Below the pieces are notes generated by a model. The model did not search any database, had not been told where the DNA came from, and worked only from the letters and a program-made list of their open reading frames with translations. This document shows positions 1 to 8,853 of a stretch of DNA of 64,000 nucleotides, piece by piece. Source of the stretch: Ornithinimicrobium sufpigmenti (GTDB lineage: Bacteria > Actinomycetota > Actinomycetes > Actinomycetales > Dermatophilaceae); the NCBI RefSeq assembly GCF_004322775.1, contig NZ_CP036403.1:682001-746000 (forward strand), written 5' to 3'. The position numbers were made by a program, and so were the translations under genes. Numbering within the stretch: position 1 is the stretch's first letter; each line of letters opens with the position of its first letter.

Positions 1-1061
1 ATCGTGGCGGTGAGCGCGGCCAGGGCGATCTCGGTGTTGACGGACGCGCGCCTGCGCAGCTCTTCCTCGGGCAGCTCGTAGCTGGAGCCGTTGACGCGCA
101 GGGGGAGCTCGACGGTGTGCGCGACCGCCCCGTGCAGTGCGGCATACTGCGGCACGAAGATCGGGGGCCAGCCGTCCCAGCCCTGCTCCCAGTCGCGCAG
201 CGGGATCTGGACGGGGCGGACGCCGTCGGCGCCGCCCAGCTCGAGCGCGCCGATCGCCCGCTCGATCTCCAGGGCGAGGGGGTAGGAGTGGCGGACGAGC
301 AGGTCGAACTCGTAGTTGTCGCCGTGCGGGGGCGTCGTGGGCTCCACGAGGGTGCCGTTGACGTAGCCGTGGAGGTCGACCAGCAGGGCGGGCTGGGTCC
401 GGATCAGCGCCTCCCGCAGCGCCACGGTCTCCGGCTGCGTCGCGGTGATCAGGTCCCGGTTGAGGTCGAAGCCGTGGGCGTTGCGGCGGTCGCCCTCGAC
501 GCGGCCGTCGGGGTTGGCGGAGAGAAGCAGGTGGATCCGCGTGCTCCCCAGGAGCGCCTCGACCGCCGGATCCTCGGAGGTGGCGTAGTCCTCCACGAGC
601 CGGAGGGCGGCGTCCGTGCCCTCCCACTCGTTGCCGTGGATGTTGGCGTTGACGAAGATCGGCACCTTGTAGCTGCGGGCCAGCCCCTGGTCCTTGGCTG
701 CCTGGTCCGGCCGGTCGGTGATCCGCTCCCGCATCCGGTCCTGCTGACGGGCCTGGGCGGGACTCTCGGGGGCGGTGAGTGTCACCAGCAGCAGGTCGCG
801 CCCCTGGGCGGAGCTGCCGATCGCCTCGACGCTGACCCGGTCGGAGGCACCCGCCAGGCCTTCGAGCCGTGGGCGCAGCTCGTCGTACGCAGCCAGCCCG
901 AGGCGCAGGGATGCGTCCTGCTCGTCCGCCACCGGCTCGACCACGGGCTCTGGATGGGCAGCCACCCCGGTGCCGGAGGACGGTAGCGGTGCGAGCGTCA
1001 CGGCGGCACCGAGCGCCGCCGCAGCGGCGACGGCTCGCATCGGGCGCCGAGCGCGCGTCAT
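1..1061 (-). CDS. Secreted M14-family zinc carboxypeptidase (C-terminus cut by window edge)
   Basis: Extracellular metallocarboxypeptidase that would remove C-terminal residues from peptides. The reading frame starts at ATG 1061-1059 with AAGGA upstream and runs off the left edge (at least 353 residues). The N-terminus is a signal peptide: basic MTRARRP followed by an Ala/Val/Leu stretch. Family M14 landmarks are in order: HGNEWEG supplies the zinc His and Glu, NPDGRVEGDRRN and DLNRD form the substrate pocket, and DLHGYVNG carries the third zinc ligand. TVELPLR near the edge may hold the catalytic Glu. A TAGGAT -10 element lies at 1089-1094 on this strand. It is divergent from the Bax-inhibitor gene. 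The family call is firm; the exact specificity is not visible. Confidence 0.85.
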   Translation of the reverse strand, partial: MTRARRPMRAVAAAAALGAAVTLAPLPSSGTGVAAHPEPVVEPVADEQDASLRLGLAAYDELRPRLEGLAGASDRVSVEAIGSSAQGRDLLLVTLTAPESPAQARQQDRMRERITDRPDQAAKDQGLARSYKVPIFVNANIHGNEWEGTDAALRLVEDYATSEDPAVEALLGSTRIHLLLSANPDGRVEGDRRNAHGFDLNRDLITATQPETVALREALIRTQPALLVDLHGYVNGTLVEPTTPPHGDNYEFDLLVRHSYPLALEIERAIGALELGGADGVRPVQIPLRDWEQGWDGWPPIFVPQYAALHGAVAHTVELPLRVNGSSYELPEEELRRRASVNTEIALAALTAT

Positions 1062-1261
1062 ACCTGTCCTTCCGGGGAGTACCGGGGGATCCTATCGGTC
1101 ACGGCCCCGGCGCGGAACGGCCTGTGGAGCAAGTATGCCGTGGGGTGCCGACAGACGGGTGCGGGAGAGGTGGCGGTCGTGGTCGCTGGGTAATTCCGCA
1201 GGTGGTGGGCGGGGTGCGGAATCTCTTCCCGGGCTCGCACGTTTATTCTGGAGAACAGTGA

Positions 1262-1287
1262 CACCATCGGCCGACCGGCCGATGGTG
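1262..1287 (+). promoter_or_regulatory. 5'-leader hairpin downstream of a candidate -10
   Basis: A perfect 11-bp stem (CACCATCGGCC at 1262-1272 with GGCCGATGGTG at 1277-1287, loop GACC) lies between a TATTCT -10 candidate at 1244-1249 and the Bax-inhibitor start at 1309. It would form the 5' part of the leader, which may stabilise the mRNA. Function is inferred. Confidence 0.4.
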
Positions 1288-1308
1288 CCGTACGACCTCG
1301 GAGGTTCC

Positions 1309-2190
1309 ATGGCCGTCAACCCGGTCTTCAACCGTATCGACAAGGAGGCCGCCCAGGGTGGCTATGCCGGTTTCGGCCAGCAGCAGCCCGGCGCATACCC
1401 GCCGCCCCAGGGGGCCCCGCACATCCCGGCCCAGGGGGGATACCCCGGGCCTTCGGAGAGCTTGACCGACGAGCAGCTGCGCCAGATGTACGCGCAGGCG
1501 CCGGCCGGCCCCGCCGAGACGGGCCGGCTGACGTTGGACGACGTCGTGATGAAGTCGCTGATGCTCTTCGGTGTCGTCGTCGCCGTCGCGGCCGGCACCT
1601 GGTTCGTCGTCGGGGGACAGCCGGGCATCGCGATGCCGATCTGGCTGCTGGGCATGTTCGGCTCGCTCGCGCTGAGCTTCGCCATCGGCTTCAAGAAGGA
1701 GGTCAGCGTCCCGCTGATCCTCACCCACGCCGTGCTCCAGGGACTGTTCCTGGGTGCGGTCAGCGCCACCTTCGACATGATGTGGCCCGGCGTCGTGTCC
1801 ACCGCCGTGATCGCCACGATGGCCACCTTCGCCGGCATGTTCATCGGCTGGAAGGCCGGCTTCATCCGGGTGACCAGCAAGTCGCGGCGGATCTTCGGCT
1901 TGGCCGCGATGGGCTACCTCGTCTTCCTGCTCGTCAACCTGGGTGCCTCCTTCCTGGGCTTCGGTGACGGCTGGGGTCTCTACGGTGGGCAGTTCGGCTG
2001 GGCGATCGCCCTGCTGGGCGTCGGCCTGGCTTCCTACAGCCTGGCCGTCGACTTCGACTCGGTCGACAAGGCGGTGCGCATGGGCGCCCCGGAGAAGTAC
2101 TCCTGGCTGCTCGGCCACGGCCTGGTCGCCAGCCTGGTCTGGCTCTACATCGAGTTCCTGCGGCTCTTCTCGATCCTGCAGAGCGACTGA
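1309..2190 (+). CDS. Bax inhibitor-1/YccA family membrane protein
   Basis: Multi-pass inner-membrane protein of the BI-1/YccA family (293 aa), whose bacterial members are implicated in calcium leak or membrane proteostasis. The first 75 residues are a soluble Gly/Pro/Gln/Tyr-rich tail (QQQPGAYPPPQ and similar), an extension common in actinobacterial members. About seven hydrophobic segments follow, from roughly residue 80 to the end. The start ATG at 1309 is chosen because GGAGG lies just upstream at about 1300-1304 and because the frame upstream of it is low quality. It stands alone behind its own promoter and leader hairpin, with a small gene 20 bp downstream. Confidence 0.88.
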   Translation: MAVNPVFNRIDKEAAQGGYAGFGQQQPGAYPPPQGAPHIPAQGGYPGPSESLTDEQLRQMYAQAPAGPAETGRLTLDDVVMKSLMLFGVVVAVAAGTWFVVGGQPGIAMPIWLLGMFGSLALSFAIGFKKEVSVPLILTHAVLQGLFLGAVSATFDMMWPGVVSTAVIATMATFAGMFIGWKAGFIRVTSKSRRIFGLAAMGYLVFLLVNLGASFLGFGDGWGLYGGQFGWAIALLGVGLASYSLAVDFDSVDKAVRMGAPEKYSWLLGHGLVASLVWLYIEFLRLFSILQSD

Positions 2191-2210
2191 CGCGACGGGA
2201 CGGCCCGGTC

Positions 2211-2492
2211 TTGGAGCCGGTCGACACCGAGCTGGAGCGCGTGGTCCGGCGGTGGCAGCAGCTGCCGCTGGACCGCGCGCTCCTGGCGTTTCCGGGCGTG
2301 CGTGACCTGGTCCAGCTCCTCGCGGACGACACTGCCGGGGTGACGGGGAGGGGGATCGTCCCCGTGCCGGACCTGGGGCCGGCAGTGGTCATGGATCAGC
2401 TGCGGGTCATGGTCCATGACTGGCGACAAGCAGGACTGGACGAGGGCGTCCTGGAGGAGCGGCTCACCAGGCTGCGCCGGACGCTGCCATGA
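2211..2492 (+). CDS. Small hypothetical protein
   Basis: A 93-residue soluble, charged, probably helical protein without recognisable domain or transmembrane segment. It begins at a TTG 20 bp after the Bax-inhibitor stop and probably shares its transcript. The amino-acid composition (balanced hydrophobic and charged residues, one central Gly/Pro loop) and third-position GC bias look coding. No good ribosome-binding site precedes the TTG, so the start is uncertain. It ends 6 bp before a strong inverted repeat that may terminate transcription. Confidence 0.55.
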   Translation: MEPVDTELERVVRRWQQLPLDRALLAFPGVRDLVQLLADDTAGVTGRGIVPVPDLGPAVVMDQLRVMVHDWRQAGLDEGVLEERLTRLRRTLP

Positions 2493-2497
2493 AGGAT

Positions 2498-2570
2498 GCG
2501 GTGACACATCCGTCGCGCAGGCGACCGATGTGTCACCGCGTTCCCGCGGCAGCGACCGATGTGTCACCGC
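2498..2570. repeat. Inverted/direct repeat cluster between convergent genes
   Basis: The left arm GCGGTGACACATC (2498-2510) is the exact reverse complement of 2527-2539. The inner arms GTCGC (2512-2516) and GCGAC (2521-2525) continue the stem, giving about 18 bp with one mismatch and a 4-nt loop. The 19-bp right half (2521-2539) is repeated exactly and directly at 2552-2570. The position between convergent genes fits a bidirectional terminator, but the duplicated half suggests a repetitive extragenic element. Confidence 0.75.
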
Positions 2571-2591
2571 CGTCATCCGGCGGCGCGGGCG

Positions 2592-3563
2592 TCAGTGCGC
2601 GGCGGCCGACTGGTCGGCGTCGTCCTTCGCCCGGCGGGGGATGAGCGAGACCAGCCCGACCAGGACCAGTCCGACGATCAGGCCCAGCACGGCGGAGAAG
2701 AAGGTGTTGGTCAGCCAGGTCAGGAGCCCGGTCGCCACGCCCACGGCGCCGGCGACGGCCTCCTCAGCGTGGTGGACGAACTCGTAGACGGGATGGAAGC
2801 CGAGCTCGTCCATCCCCACCAGGAGGATGTGCCCGCCGACCCAGAGCATCGCGATCACGCCGACGATCGACAGCACCTTGAGCACGATCGGCATCCCTTT
2901 GACCAGGCCCCGACCTACCTTCTGCTGCCACTGTGGGTCCCGCTGGGCCAGGTGAAGTCCGACGTCGTCCATCTTCACGATGACCGCGACGACCCCGTAG
3001 ATGAGCAGCGTGATGAGGATGGCGACGACCACGAGGATGATCGCCCGGTTGAGCAACCCCTCCGTGGCCACCTCGTTGAGGGCGATGACCATGATCTCGG
3101 CAGAGAGGATGAAGTCGGTGCGGATCGCCCCCGACACCATCTTCTTCTCCTCCTCCGGGCCCCGCTCCACCACGGGTTCTTCCTTGGCGGTGTCGTGGTG
3201 GCCGCCCACCCCCAGCCACTCCAGCACCTTGTGCGCGCCCTCGTAGGACAGGTAGCAACCGCCGAGCATGAGGATCGGGGTCAGCAGCCACGGCGCGAAC
3301 TGGCTGAGGAGCAGCGCGGCCGGCACGATGAAGAGCAGCTTGTTGCGCAGCGACCCCACACCGATCTGCTTGATGATCGGCAGCTCCCGGCTGGGGGAGA
3401 ACCCGGTGACATAGCGAGGGGTGACGGCAGCGTCGTCCACGACCACCCCGGCCGCCTTCATCCCGGCGCGGCCGGCAGCGGCGCTGATGTCGTCAACCGA
3501 AGCCGCCGCCACGCGGGCGATCGCGGCGATATCGTCGAGCAGGGCTGCCAGACCACCAGCCAT
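2592..3563 (-). CDS. DUF808 family (YedI-like) inner-membrane protein
   Basis: Polytopic membrane protein of the DUF808/YedI family (323 aa, normal length); its function is unknown. The N-terminal 70 residues are Ala-rich and end in SPSRELPIIKQIGVGSLRNK, the family hallmark. Hydrophobic segments follow at about residues 75-105, 150-195 and 225-315, with a charged cytoplasmic loop containing EEEKK. GGGAGG lies 5 nt before the ATG at 3563-3561, so the start is secure. That Shine-Dalgarno sequence is the 3' arm of a nested hairpin (see the leader feature), suggesting translational control. Confidence 0.85.
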   Translation of the reverse strand: MAGGLAALLDDIAAIARVAAASVDDISAAAGRAGMKAAGVVVDDAAVTPRYVTGFSPSRELPIIKQIGVGSLRNKLLFIVPAALLLSQFAPWLLTPILMLGGCYLSYEGAHKVLEWLGVGGHHDTAKEEPVVERGPEEEKKMVSGAIRTDFILSAEIMVIALNEVATEGLLNRAIILVVVAILITLLIYGVVAVIVKMDDVGLHLAQRDPQWQQKVGRGLVKGMPIVLKVLSIVGVIAMLWVGGHILLVGMDELGFHPVYEFVHHAEEAVAGAVGVATGLLTWLTNTFFSAVLGLIVGLVLVGLVSLIPRRAKDDADQSAAAH

Positions 3564-3568
3564 GAGGA

Positions 3569-3624
3569 CCTCCCGGTCAAAAGGCGATAAACCTGGATCA
3601 GGTTACTCGCCCCCGACCGGGAGG
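3569..3624 (-). promoter_or_regulatory. Nested leader hairpin that sequesters the Shine-Dalgarno of the DUF808 gene
   Basis: Three nested perfect inverted repeats pair across one axis: 3569-3578 with 3615-3624 (10 bp), 3583-3587 with 3607-3611 (GGCGA/TCGCC), and 3590-3595 with 3599-3604 (AACCTG/CAGGTT). In the minus-strand transcript the last strand of the outer stem contains GGGAGG, the Shine-Dalgarno located 5 nt before the start codon. The inner palindrome could alternatively be a protein operator. Confidence 0.55.
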
Positions 3625-3654
3625 GCGCGTCAGCTCAGCGCCCCAGAACGCGCG

Positions 3655-4878
3655 TCAGCTCAACCGCTCCAGGATGATCGCCATCCCCTGGCCTCCACCG
3701 ACGCACATGGTCTCCAGGCCGAACTGAGCGTCACGGGTCCGCATCGCGTTGATCATCGTGGTCGAGATGCGGGCTCCGGTGGAGCCGAAGGGGTGGCCGA
3801 GCGCGATCGCTCCACCGTGCACGTTGAGCCGGTCGTAGTCCATCCCCAACGCGTCGGCGGAGCCGAGCACCTGCACGGCGAAGGCCTCGTTGATCTCGTA
3901 GAGGTCCATGTCGCTGATCGACATACCGGCACGGGCCAACGCCCTGCGGGAGGCCTCGATCGGTCCCAGGCCCATGACCTCGGGGGACAGCGCCGAGACA
4001 GCCGTGGAGACCACCCGTGCCAGCGGCGTCAGGCCCAGCTCCTTCGCGCGGGTGTCGCTCATGACGACCAGCGCGGCGGCGCCGTCGTTGAGCGGGCAGC
4101 AGTTGCCGGCCGTCACCGTGCCGTCCTCGCGGAACACCGGCGCCAGCGTGGACACCTTCTCCAGCGTCACCCCGGCCCGAGGACCGTCGTCGGTGGTGAC
4201 CACGGTGCCGTCGGCCAGCGTCACCGGCGCGATCTCCTTGGCGAAGATCCCCGAGGCGATGGCGGCCTCCGCCCGGTTCTGGCTGGTCACACCCCACTCG
4301 TCCTGACGCCCGCGGGAGATGCCCAGCGAGGTGGCGACGTTCTCCGCCGTCTGCCCCATCGCGATGTAGGCGTCCGGCAGCAGGCCCTGCTCGCGCGGGT
4401 CGCTCCAGGTCTCGTTGGAGGCCGCCGTCTGCGCGGTGCGCTCCTGCGCGTCCGTGAACGCCCGGTTGTGCCACTCGGCCTTGCCACCGCCGGCCCCGGA
4501 GAAGTCCGCGTAGCGGGACACGCACTCCACCCCGGCGCTGACGAAGACGTCGCCCTCACCGGCCTTGATGGCGTGGAAGGCCTGGCGGGTGGTCTGCACC
4601 GAGCTGGCGCAGAAGCGGTTGATGGTCGCGCCGGGGACCCCGTCCAGGCCGAGGAGCACCGAGACGATGCGGGCCATGTTGAAGCCCTGCTCGGCCCAGG
4701 GCTCCGCGCACCCGAGGTAGAGGTCGTCGATGGTGGTGGGATCCAGCTCCGGCACCTGGTCGAGGGCGGCCCGGATCACACCGGCCGCCAGGTCGTCCGG
4801 ACGAACGTCCTTCAGCGAGCCCTTGAAGGCCCGGCCGATGGGGGTGCGGGCGGCGGCGACGATGACGGCTTCGGCCAT
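3655..4878 (-). CDS. Acetyl-CoA C-acyltransferase (thiolase)
   Basis: Thiolase (407 aa) that cleaves 3-ketoacyl-CoA with CoA in beta-oxidation, or condenses acyl-CoAs in the biosynthetic direction. The active-site set is complete: nucleophile Cys90 in INRFCASS, His362 in GGAIALGHPFGSTG and Cys392 in MCVGGGQG. Length is typical of FadA/AtoB-type enzymes. I start at the ATG at 4878 (MAEAVIVAAARTPIG) because AGGAGG sits 5-10 nt upstream; an upstream GTG adds 14 unlikely residues. A TAGACT -10 candidate is at 4932-4937. No hydroxyacyl-CoA dehydrogenase partner is adjacent. It lies upstream of, and on the same strand as, none of the ole genes' start sites, so a link to olefin synthesis is only positional. 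Confidence 0.92.
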   Translation of the reverse strand: MAEAVIVAAARTPIGRAFKGSLKDVRPDDLAAGVIRAALDQVPELDPTTIDDLYLGCAEPWAEQGFNMARIVSVLLGLDGVPGATINRFCASSVQTTRQAFHAIKAGEGDVFVSAGVECVSRYADFSGAGGGKAEWHNRAFTDAQERTAQTAASNETWSDPREQGLLPDAYIAMGQTAENVATSLGISRGRQDEWGVTSQNRAEAAIASGIFAKEIAPVTLADGTVVTTDDGPRAGVTLEKVSTLAPVFREDGTVTAGNCCPLNDGAAALVVMSDTRAKELGLTPLARVVSTAVSALSPEVMGLGPIEASRRALARAGMSISDMDLYEINEAFAVQVLGSADALGMDYDRLNVHGGAIALGHPFGSTGARISTTMINAMRTRDAQFGLETMCVGGGQGMAIILERLS

Positions 4879-5041
4879 GGGGTCCTCCTGGACAGGGTCA
4901 CGCTGGCAGGCGTTCTGCACGGTATGCCGTGAGTCTAGGTTCTCCGCCTGGCACCGCTGACATCGGGCGAGAAGCGGGTAGGGGCCCGCGCGAGGGAACC
5001 GGCGCCGATCGAGAGAGGCCGCCGAGCGGGGGCGGACGGTC

Positions 5042-6097
5042 TCAGACGGTGCCGCGCGCGTGCTCGGCCAGCCGCGCCAGGCCCTCGTCGATGCTCACAT
5101 GCGGCCGCCAGCCCAGGACCTCGTGGGTCGTGCGCTGGTCGAACCAGTGCGCGGTGGCCATCTGCTCGGCCAGGAAGCGGGTCATCGGCGGCTGGGTGAT
5201 CGCGGGGACCCGCGGCACCCGCTCCGACAGGACGACCGCACCCTCCACGAGGGCACCCAGGCCCCACGCCAGCGGCAGCGGCACGCGCAGCCGCGGCGCG
5301 GGCGCACCGACCGCCCGGCAGATCCCCGCGACCAGCTCGCCGATCGGCCGCGGCTCGCCGTTGGTCACCACGAACGACCTCCCGCGGGCCCTGTCGATCC
5401 GCTCGAGCGCGGCCACGGCGGCGGCGGCGGCGTTGTCGACGTAGGTGGTGTCGACCAGCGCGGTGCCGCTACCGACCAGGGCCAGGCGGCCCTGCCGGGC
5501 GCGCTCGGCGATCCGGCCGACGAGCTGGGTGTCGCCGGGACCCCACACCAGGTGGGGACGCACGGCAGTGACCGCCAGCGGTCCGCTGCCGCCCTGGTCG
5601 GCCTCGAGGGCGAACAGCTCGGCCGCGGCCTTGGTGCGGGCGTAGCTGCCGCGGGCGCGCATCGGGGTGGCTTCCCCGGCGCCCTCGCCGGTCAGGGACT
5701 GGCCGGTGTGAGCCACGGAAGGTGAGGAGACCTGGACCAGCTGCCCGCCTCCCTGGGCGCGGAGGGCGGCGATGACGTTACGGGTGCCGCCGACGTTGGT
5801 CTGCACGAAGTCCATCCACGGCCCGACCACGTCGACCTTCGCCGCCAGGTGCACGACGGCGTCCTGGCCGGTCACTGCGCGGGAGACCGCCTCCGCGTCC
5901 CGGATGTCACCCAGCGACTCGCGGTGCCGACCACCAGCGGTGCGCCGCTGCATGACGGTGACGTCCCACCCACGGGTCTCGAGCAGGTCAGCGACTGCGC
6001 CGCCCAGCATCCCGCTGGCGCCGGTCACCAGCACCTTGCCGGGCGAGCCGGCAGGCACGCCCACGGCGGGGTCGACCAGACCGGAGGATCCGTCCAT
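5042..6097 (-). CDS. oleD: OleD: NAD(P)H-dependent 2-alkyl-3-ketoacid reductase
   Basis: Extended short-chain dehydrogenase of the 3-beta-HSD/epimerase type (351 aa). OleD reduces the 2-alkyl-3-keto acid made by OleA to the 2-alkyl-3-hydroxy acid during long-chain olefin synthesis. The dinucleotide motif is GASGMLGG near residue 25 and the catalytic Tyr-x3-Lys is SYARTK. The ATG at 6097-6095 overlaps the oleBC stop (TGATG), so translation is probably coupled; a GTG one codon earlier is possible. Membership in oleA-oleBC-oleD makes the assignment strong although the protein alone would only be called an epimerase-family enzyme. Confidence 0.85.
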   Translation of the reverse strand: MDGSSGLVDPAVGVPAGSPGKVLVTGASGMLGGAVADLLETRGWDVTVMQRRTAGGRHRESLGDIRDAEAVSRAVTGQDAVVHLAAKVDVVGPWMDFVQTNVGGTRNVIAALRAQGGGQLVQVSSPSVAHTGQSLTGEGAGEATPMRARGSYARTKAAAELFALEADQGGSGPLAVTAVRPHLVWGPGDTQLVGRIAERARQGRLALVGSGTALVDTTYVDNAAAAAVAALERIDRARGRSFVVTNGEPRPIGELVAGICRAVGAPAPRLRVPLPLAWGLGALVEGAVVLSERVPRVPAITQPPMTRFLAEQMATAHWFDQRTTHEVLGWRPHVSIDEGLARLAEHARGTV

Positions 6098-8853
6098 CAC
6101 CGGCTCCTCGTCCTCGGCGCGGACCCGCGCAGGGCGCTACGGACGCGCTCGACCGGGCCCCGGCCGTGCAGGATCGCGTCGGCCCAGTGGGCGAGCGCTG
6201 ACCGGTCCACCTTGCTGGCGTGGCGGACGTCCACCGGCAGCCAGTCCCGGACGAGCACCGCTGCCACCGGCACGGCAGCGGCAGCGCGCACGCGCTCGGC
6301 GAGGTCAGCGGGGGCGAGCGCCGCCGTGCCGGACTGCGCGCCTCGCACGCGCGCGGCCGGTCCGAGGCGATCCTGGGGCACGACGACGACCACGACCTGC
6401 TGGGCACCGGAGGGGCCGACGCCCACGACCGCCGCGTCGACGACACCCGGCACGCCGTCCCGCACCCGGTCCTCCACCGCATAGGGGGTCAGCGGCCCCT
6501 GCGGGGTGACCAGCAGGTGGGCCAGACGGCCTTCGACCCAGAGCCGCCCCTGGTCGTCCAGGTGGCCCACATCTCCGGTGCGGTGCCATCCCAGGGGGCG
6601 TTCGCTGCCGCGCTGCGCCACCCAGGCCCGGTCGTAGCGGTCCTTGACGTGCGCGGCGCGCACGACGATCTCCCCGAGCCTCCCGGGCTCGCGGACGAGC
6701 TGCTCGGCCGGGGTCCCGTCGTGGGCCAGCGGGGCCACCGCCACCTCCACCCCGGGCAGCGGTGTGCCCACGCAGACCCCGGCCTGCGCAGCCAGCGCCT
6801 CCGGGTCGACGAGGGTCGGGTCGTGCGAGGCGACGGGCAGCGCCTCGGTCATGCCGTAGGGCGTCTGGGTGCGCGCCGCAGGCAGCAGCTCCTTCACCTG
6901 GTGCAGCAGCTCGACCGGGACTGGGGCGCCTGCCGAGAGCACCAGGCGCGGGCCGCTCAGCACCGCCCGCTGCGCCGCGTCGAGCTCGCCGGCGGTAGCC
7001 ACCACGTTGCGCAGCGCGGCCGGGGCCGCGAAGACCATGGTCGCGTCGACCGTCCCCACCGCCTCGGCGAGCGCGGCCGCGGTGAGGGTGTGCGGCGCAG
7101 TGACGTCCATGTCCGGTACGACGCTGGTCAGCCCCAGCGCGGGGCCGTAGAGCGCGAACGGCGCGAAGGCCGCGACGAAACGCTCCCCGGGGCCGAAGCC
7201 GAAGCCTTCACGCAGGAGGCCGACCTGGGCCCCCAGCCGGTCCCGCGTGTAGACGACCCCCTTGGGGGGACCGGTCGCCCCGGAGGTGAACAGCACGGCG
7301 CCGTCCTGGTCGCCGTCGATCGCCGACGGGTCGGGCAGTGTCACGCCTGTCGCGCGTGACACGCGCCCTTCCTCCGCGAGGGCCTGCACCTGGTCACCGT
7401 CGGGCTCGACGTGCAGCCGCTGTCCCGGGACGCGCGTCAGCCTCGTGAGGGCCAGGGCCGCGCGGATCCCGACGACGTGCCGCGGTCCGGCGCTGCGCAG
7501 GGCGGCGCCCAGCCTCCCCAGCCCCAGCCCGGCGTCGGCCACGACGACGACCGCGCCAAGGCGCCACACGGCATACACCAGGGTGGTCAGCTCGATCCCG
7601 GGCGGCACCAGCACCGCGACACGGTCACCGGCGGCGACACCGCGTGCGGCCAGGCCGCGCGCCACGTCGTCGACCCGCTCGGCGAGCTCGCCGAAGGTGA
7701 TCCGGCGGGGAGCCCCCCCGGCCAGCTCGGCGACAGCCAGCTCGTGTGGGCGGGTGGTGTCCACCCGGACGGGCACCGGCGTCGCCGATGCGTGCTCGTG
7801 GCGAGGAGCGCGGGCCGGCGGCTGCCGCCGGTCCGTGGCGTTGTCCTGCAACCAGGCCCAGATGACCTCGACACCCTCGGGGCGGTCCTCGAGCACCAGG
7901 TGGGAGGCATCGGTGTGGCGCTGGACGTCGGCGTGCGGCATCCGCCGGAGCAGGTCCTCGAGGTAGCGCCGGCCGAAGACAGGGTCGCGCGTGCCCCAGA
8001 CCATCAGCGCCGGCACGTCCTGCAGGTCCGCGCACCGGGCCGCCACGTCGTCCAGGACGCCCCGGCTCGGGTGGTCGGCCTCGAACGGGATGTCCTGCAC
8101 GAACTCACCGACCGCGACCCGGCGCGCGGGCGAGGCGTAGGGGGAGGCGAAGGCCGACCGCACCGGGCGGGGCAGGGGTGGGACGCTCAGCGCGGTGGTG
8201 GCCCGGACGAAGACGGGGGTGCTGACGCAGACGCGCTCCAGCAGGGTGGACGTGCGCGCCAGCCGGATCAGCGAGGGAGGCGCGCTGTCCGCGGGCTGAT
8301 GGACCGCGGTGTTGGTCAGCACGACCGCCGCGAGCCGGTCGGTATGCCGCTGGGCCCAGCCGAGGCTGATCGGCCCGCCCCAGTCGTGGGCCAGGGTGGA
8401 GACGGGGCCGGTGAGCTCCAAAGCGTCGGTGAGCCGGGCCAGGTCCTCGATCCGTTGCCCCAGGGTGCGCGGGGCCCCCGGCCGCTCCGACCAGCCCATC
8501 CCGAGCTGGTCGACCGCCACGACCCGCCACCCTGCTGGGGCCTGGGCGAGCACGCGGCGCCAGAGGTAGGACCAGGTGGGGTTGCCGTGGACGCACAGCA
8601 AGGTATGCCGCACCGCCTCGCCGCGCTCCTGCAGCTGGGGGCCGTTGTCCAGCACGTGCCAGCGGCGGGTCACCCCCTCCGCGTCGGGGGCCGTCACCAC
8701 CCGCGACCAGGCAGGGTCGAGCCCGGGCAAGGGTCGGGGTGGCAGGCCGACCGGGTCCTGGGCCGCGCGGCGGGCGCGGGTGTGGATCTTCTGGTCGACG
8801 GGGGCGGGCAGCGCGTCGGCCACGGGGCTCACCTCACCAGTCGATCTCGACAC
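6097..8853 (-). CDS. oleBC: OleBC fusion: beta-lactone decarboxylase plus beta-lactone synthetase
   Basis: Two enzymes in one 918-residue chain, as in Micrococcus-type actinobacteria. The N-terminal half (about 40-340) is an alpha/beta hydrolase of the haloalkane-dehalogenase group: oxyanion segment HGNPTWSYLW (89-98), Asp nucleophile D157 in AHDWGG, and the His of DASHLVLED. An Asp instead of Ser nucleophile matches OleB, which decarboxylates the beta-lactone to a cis-olefin. The C-terminal half (about 370-905) is an AMP-forming ligase: FTSGATGPPKG, YGMTEALP and WHRTGDVG, matching OleC, which closes the beta-lactone. The GTG start at 8853 overlaps the oleA stop by 20 bp; a GTG at 8832, just after that stop, is an alternative. 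Confidence 0.9.
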   Translation of the reverse strand: MSRSTGEVSPVADALPAPVDQKIHTRARRAAQDPVGLPPRPLPGLDPAWSRVVTAPDAEGVTRRWHVLDNGPQLQERGEAVRHTLLCVHGNPTWSYLWRRVLAQAPAGWRVVAVDQLGMGWSERPGAPRTLGQRIEDLARLTDALELTGPVSTLAHDWGGPISLGWAQRHTDRLAAVVLTNTAVHQPADSAPPSLIRLARTSTLLERVCVSTPVFVRATTALSVPPLPRPVRSAFASPYASPARRVAVGEFVQDIPFEADHPSRGVLDDVAARCADLQDVPALMVWGTRDPVFGRRYLEDLLRRMPHADVQRHTDASHLVLEDRPEGVEVIWAWLQDNATDRRQPPARAPRHEHASATPVPVRVDTTRPHELAVAELAGGAPRRITFGELAERVDDVARGLAARGVAAGDRVAVLVPPGIELTTLVYAVWRLGAVVVVADAGLGLGRLGAALRSAGPRHVVGIRAALALTRLTRVPGQRLHVEPDGDQVQALAEEGRVSRATGVTLPDPSAIDGDQDGAVLFTSGATGPPKGVVYTRDRLGAQVGLLREGFGFGPGERFVAAFAPFALYGPALGLTSVVPDMDVTAPHTLTAAALAEAVGTVDATMVFAAPAALRNVVATAGELDAAQRAVLSGPRLVLSAGAPVPVELLHQVKELLPAARTQTPYGMTEALPVASHDPTLVDPEALAAQAGVCVGTPLPGVEVAVAPLAHDGTPAEQLVREPGRLGEIVVRAAHVKDRYDRAWVAQRGSERPLGWHRTGDVGHLDDQGRLWVEGRLAHLLVTPQGPLTPYAVEDRVRDGVPGVVDAAVVGVGPSGAQQVVVVVVPQDRLGPAARVRGAQSGTAALAPADLAERVRAAAAVPVAAVLVRDWLPVDVRHASKVDRSALAHWADAILHGRGPVERVRSALRGSAPRTRSR

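Noticed and set aside
3583..3611. Resemblance of the DUF808 leader to part of a TPP riboswitch (ACCTGATC core)
   Set aside because: Only the short core resembles it; the CTGAGA helper element and second conserved half are missing, and the gene has no thiamine link.
3625..3660. Short direct repeat GCGCGTCAGCTCA near the thiolase stop
   Set aside because: Only 13 bp, two copies, next to a stop codon; likely a local duplication without function.
4929..5444. Frame at 4929-5444 (+) as a gene between thiolase and oleD
   Set aside because: It lies mostly antisense to oleD, has no ribosome-binding site and no recognisable domain.
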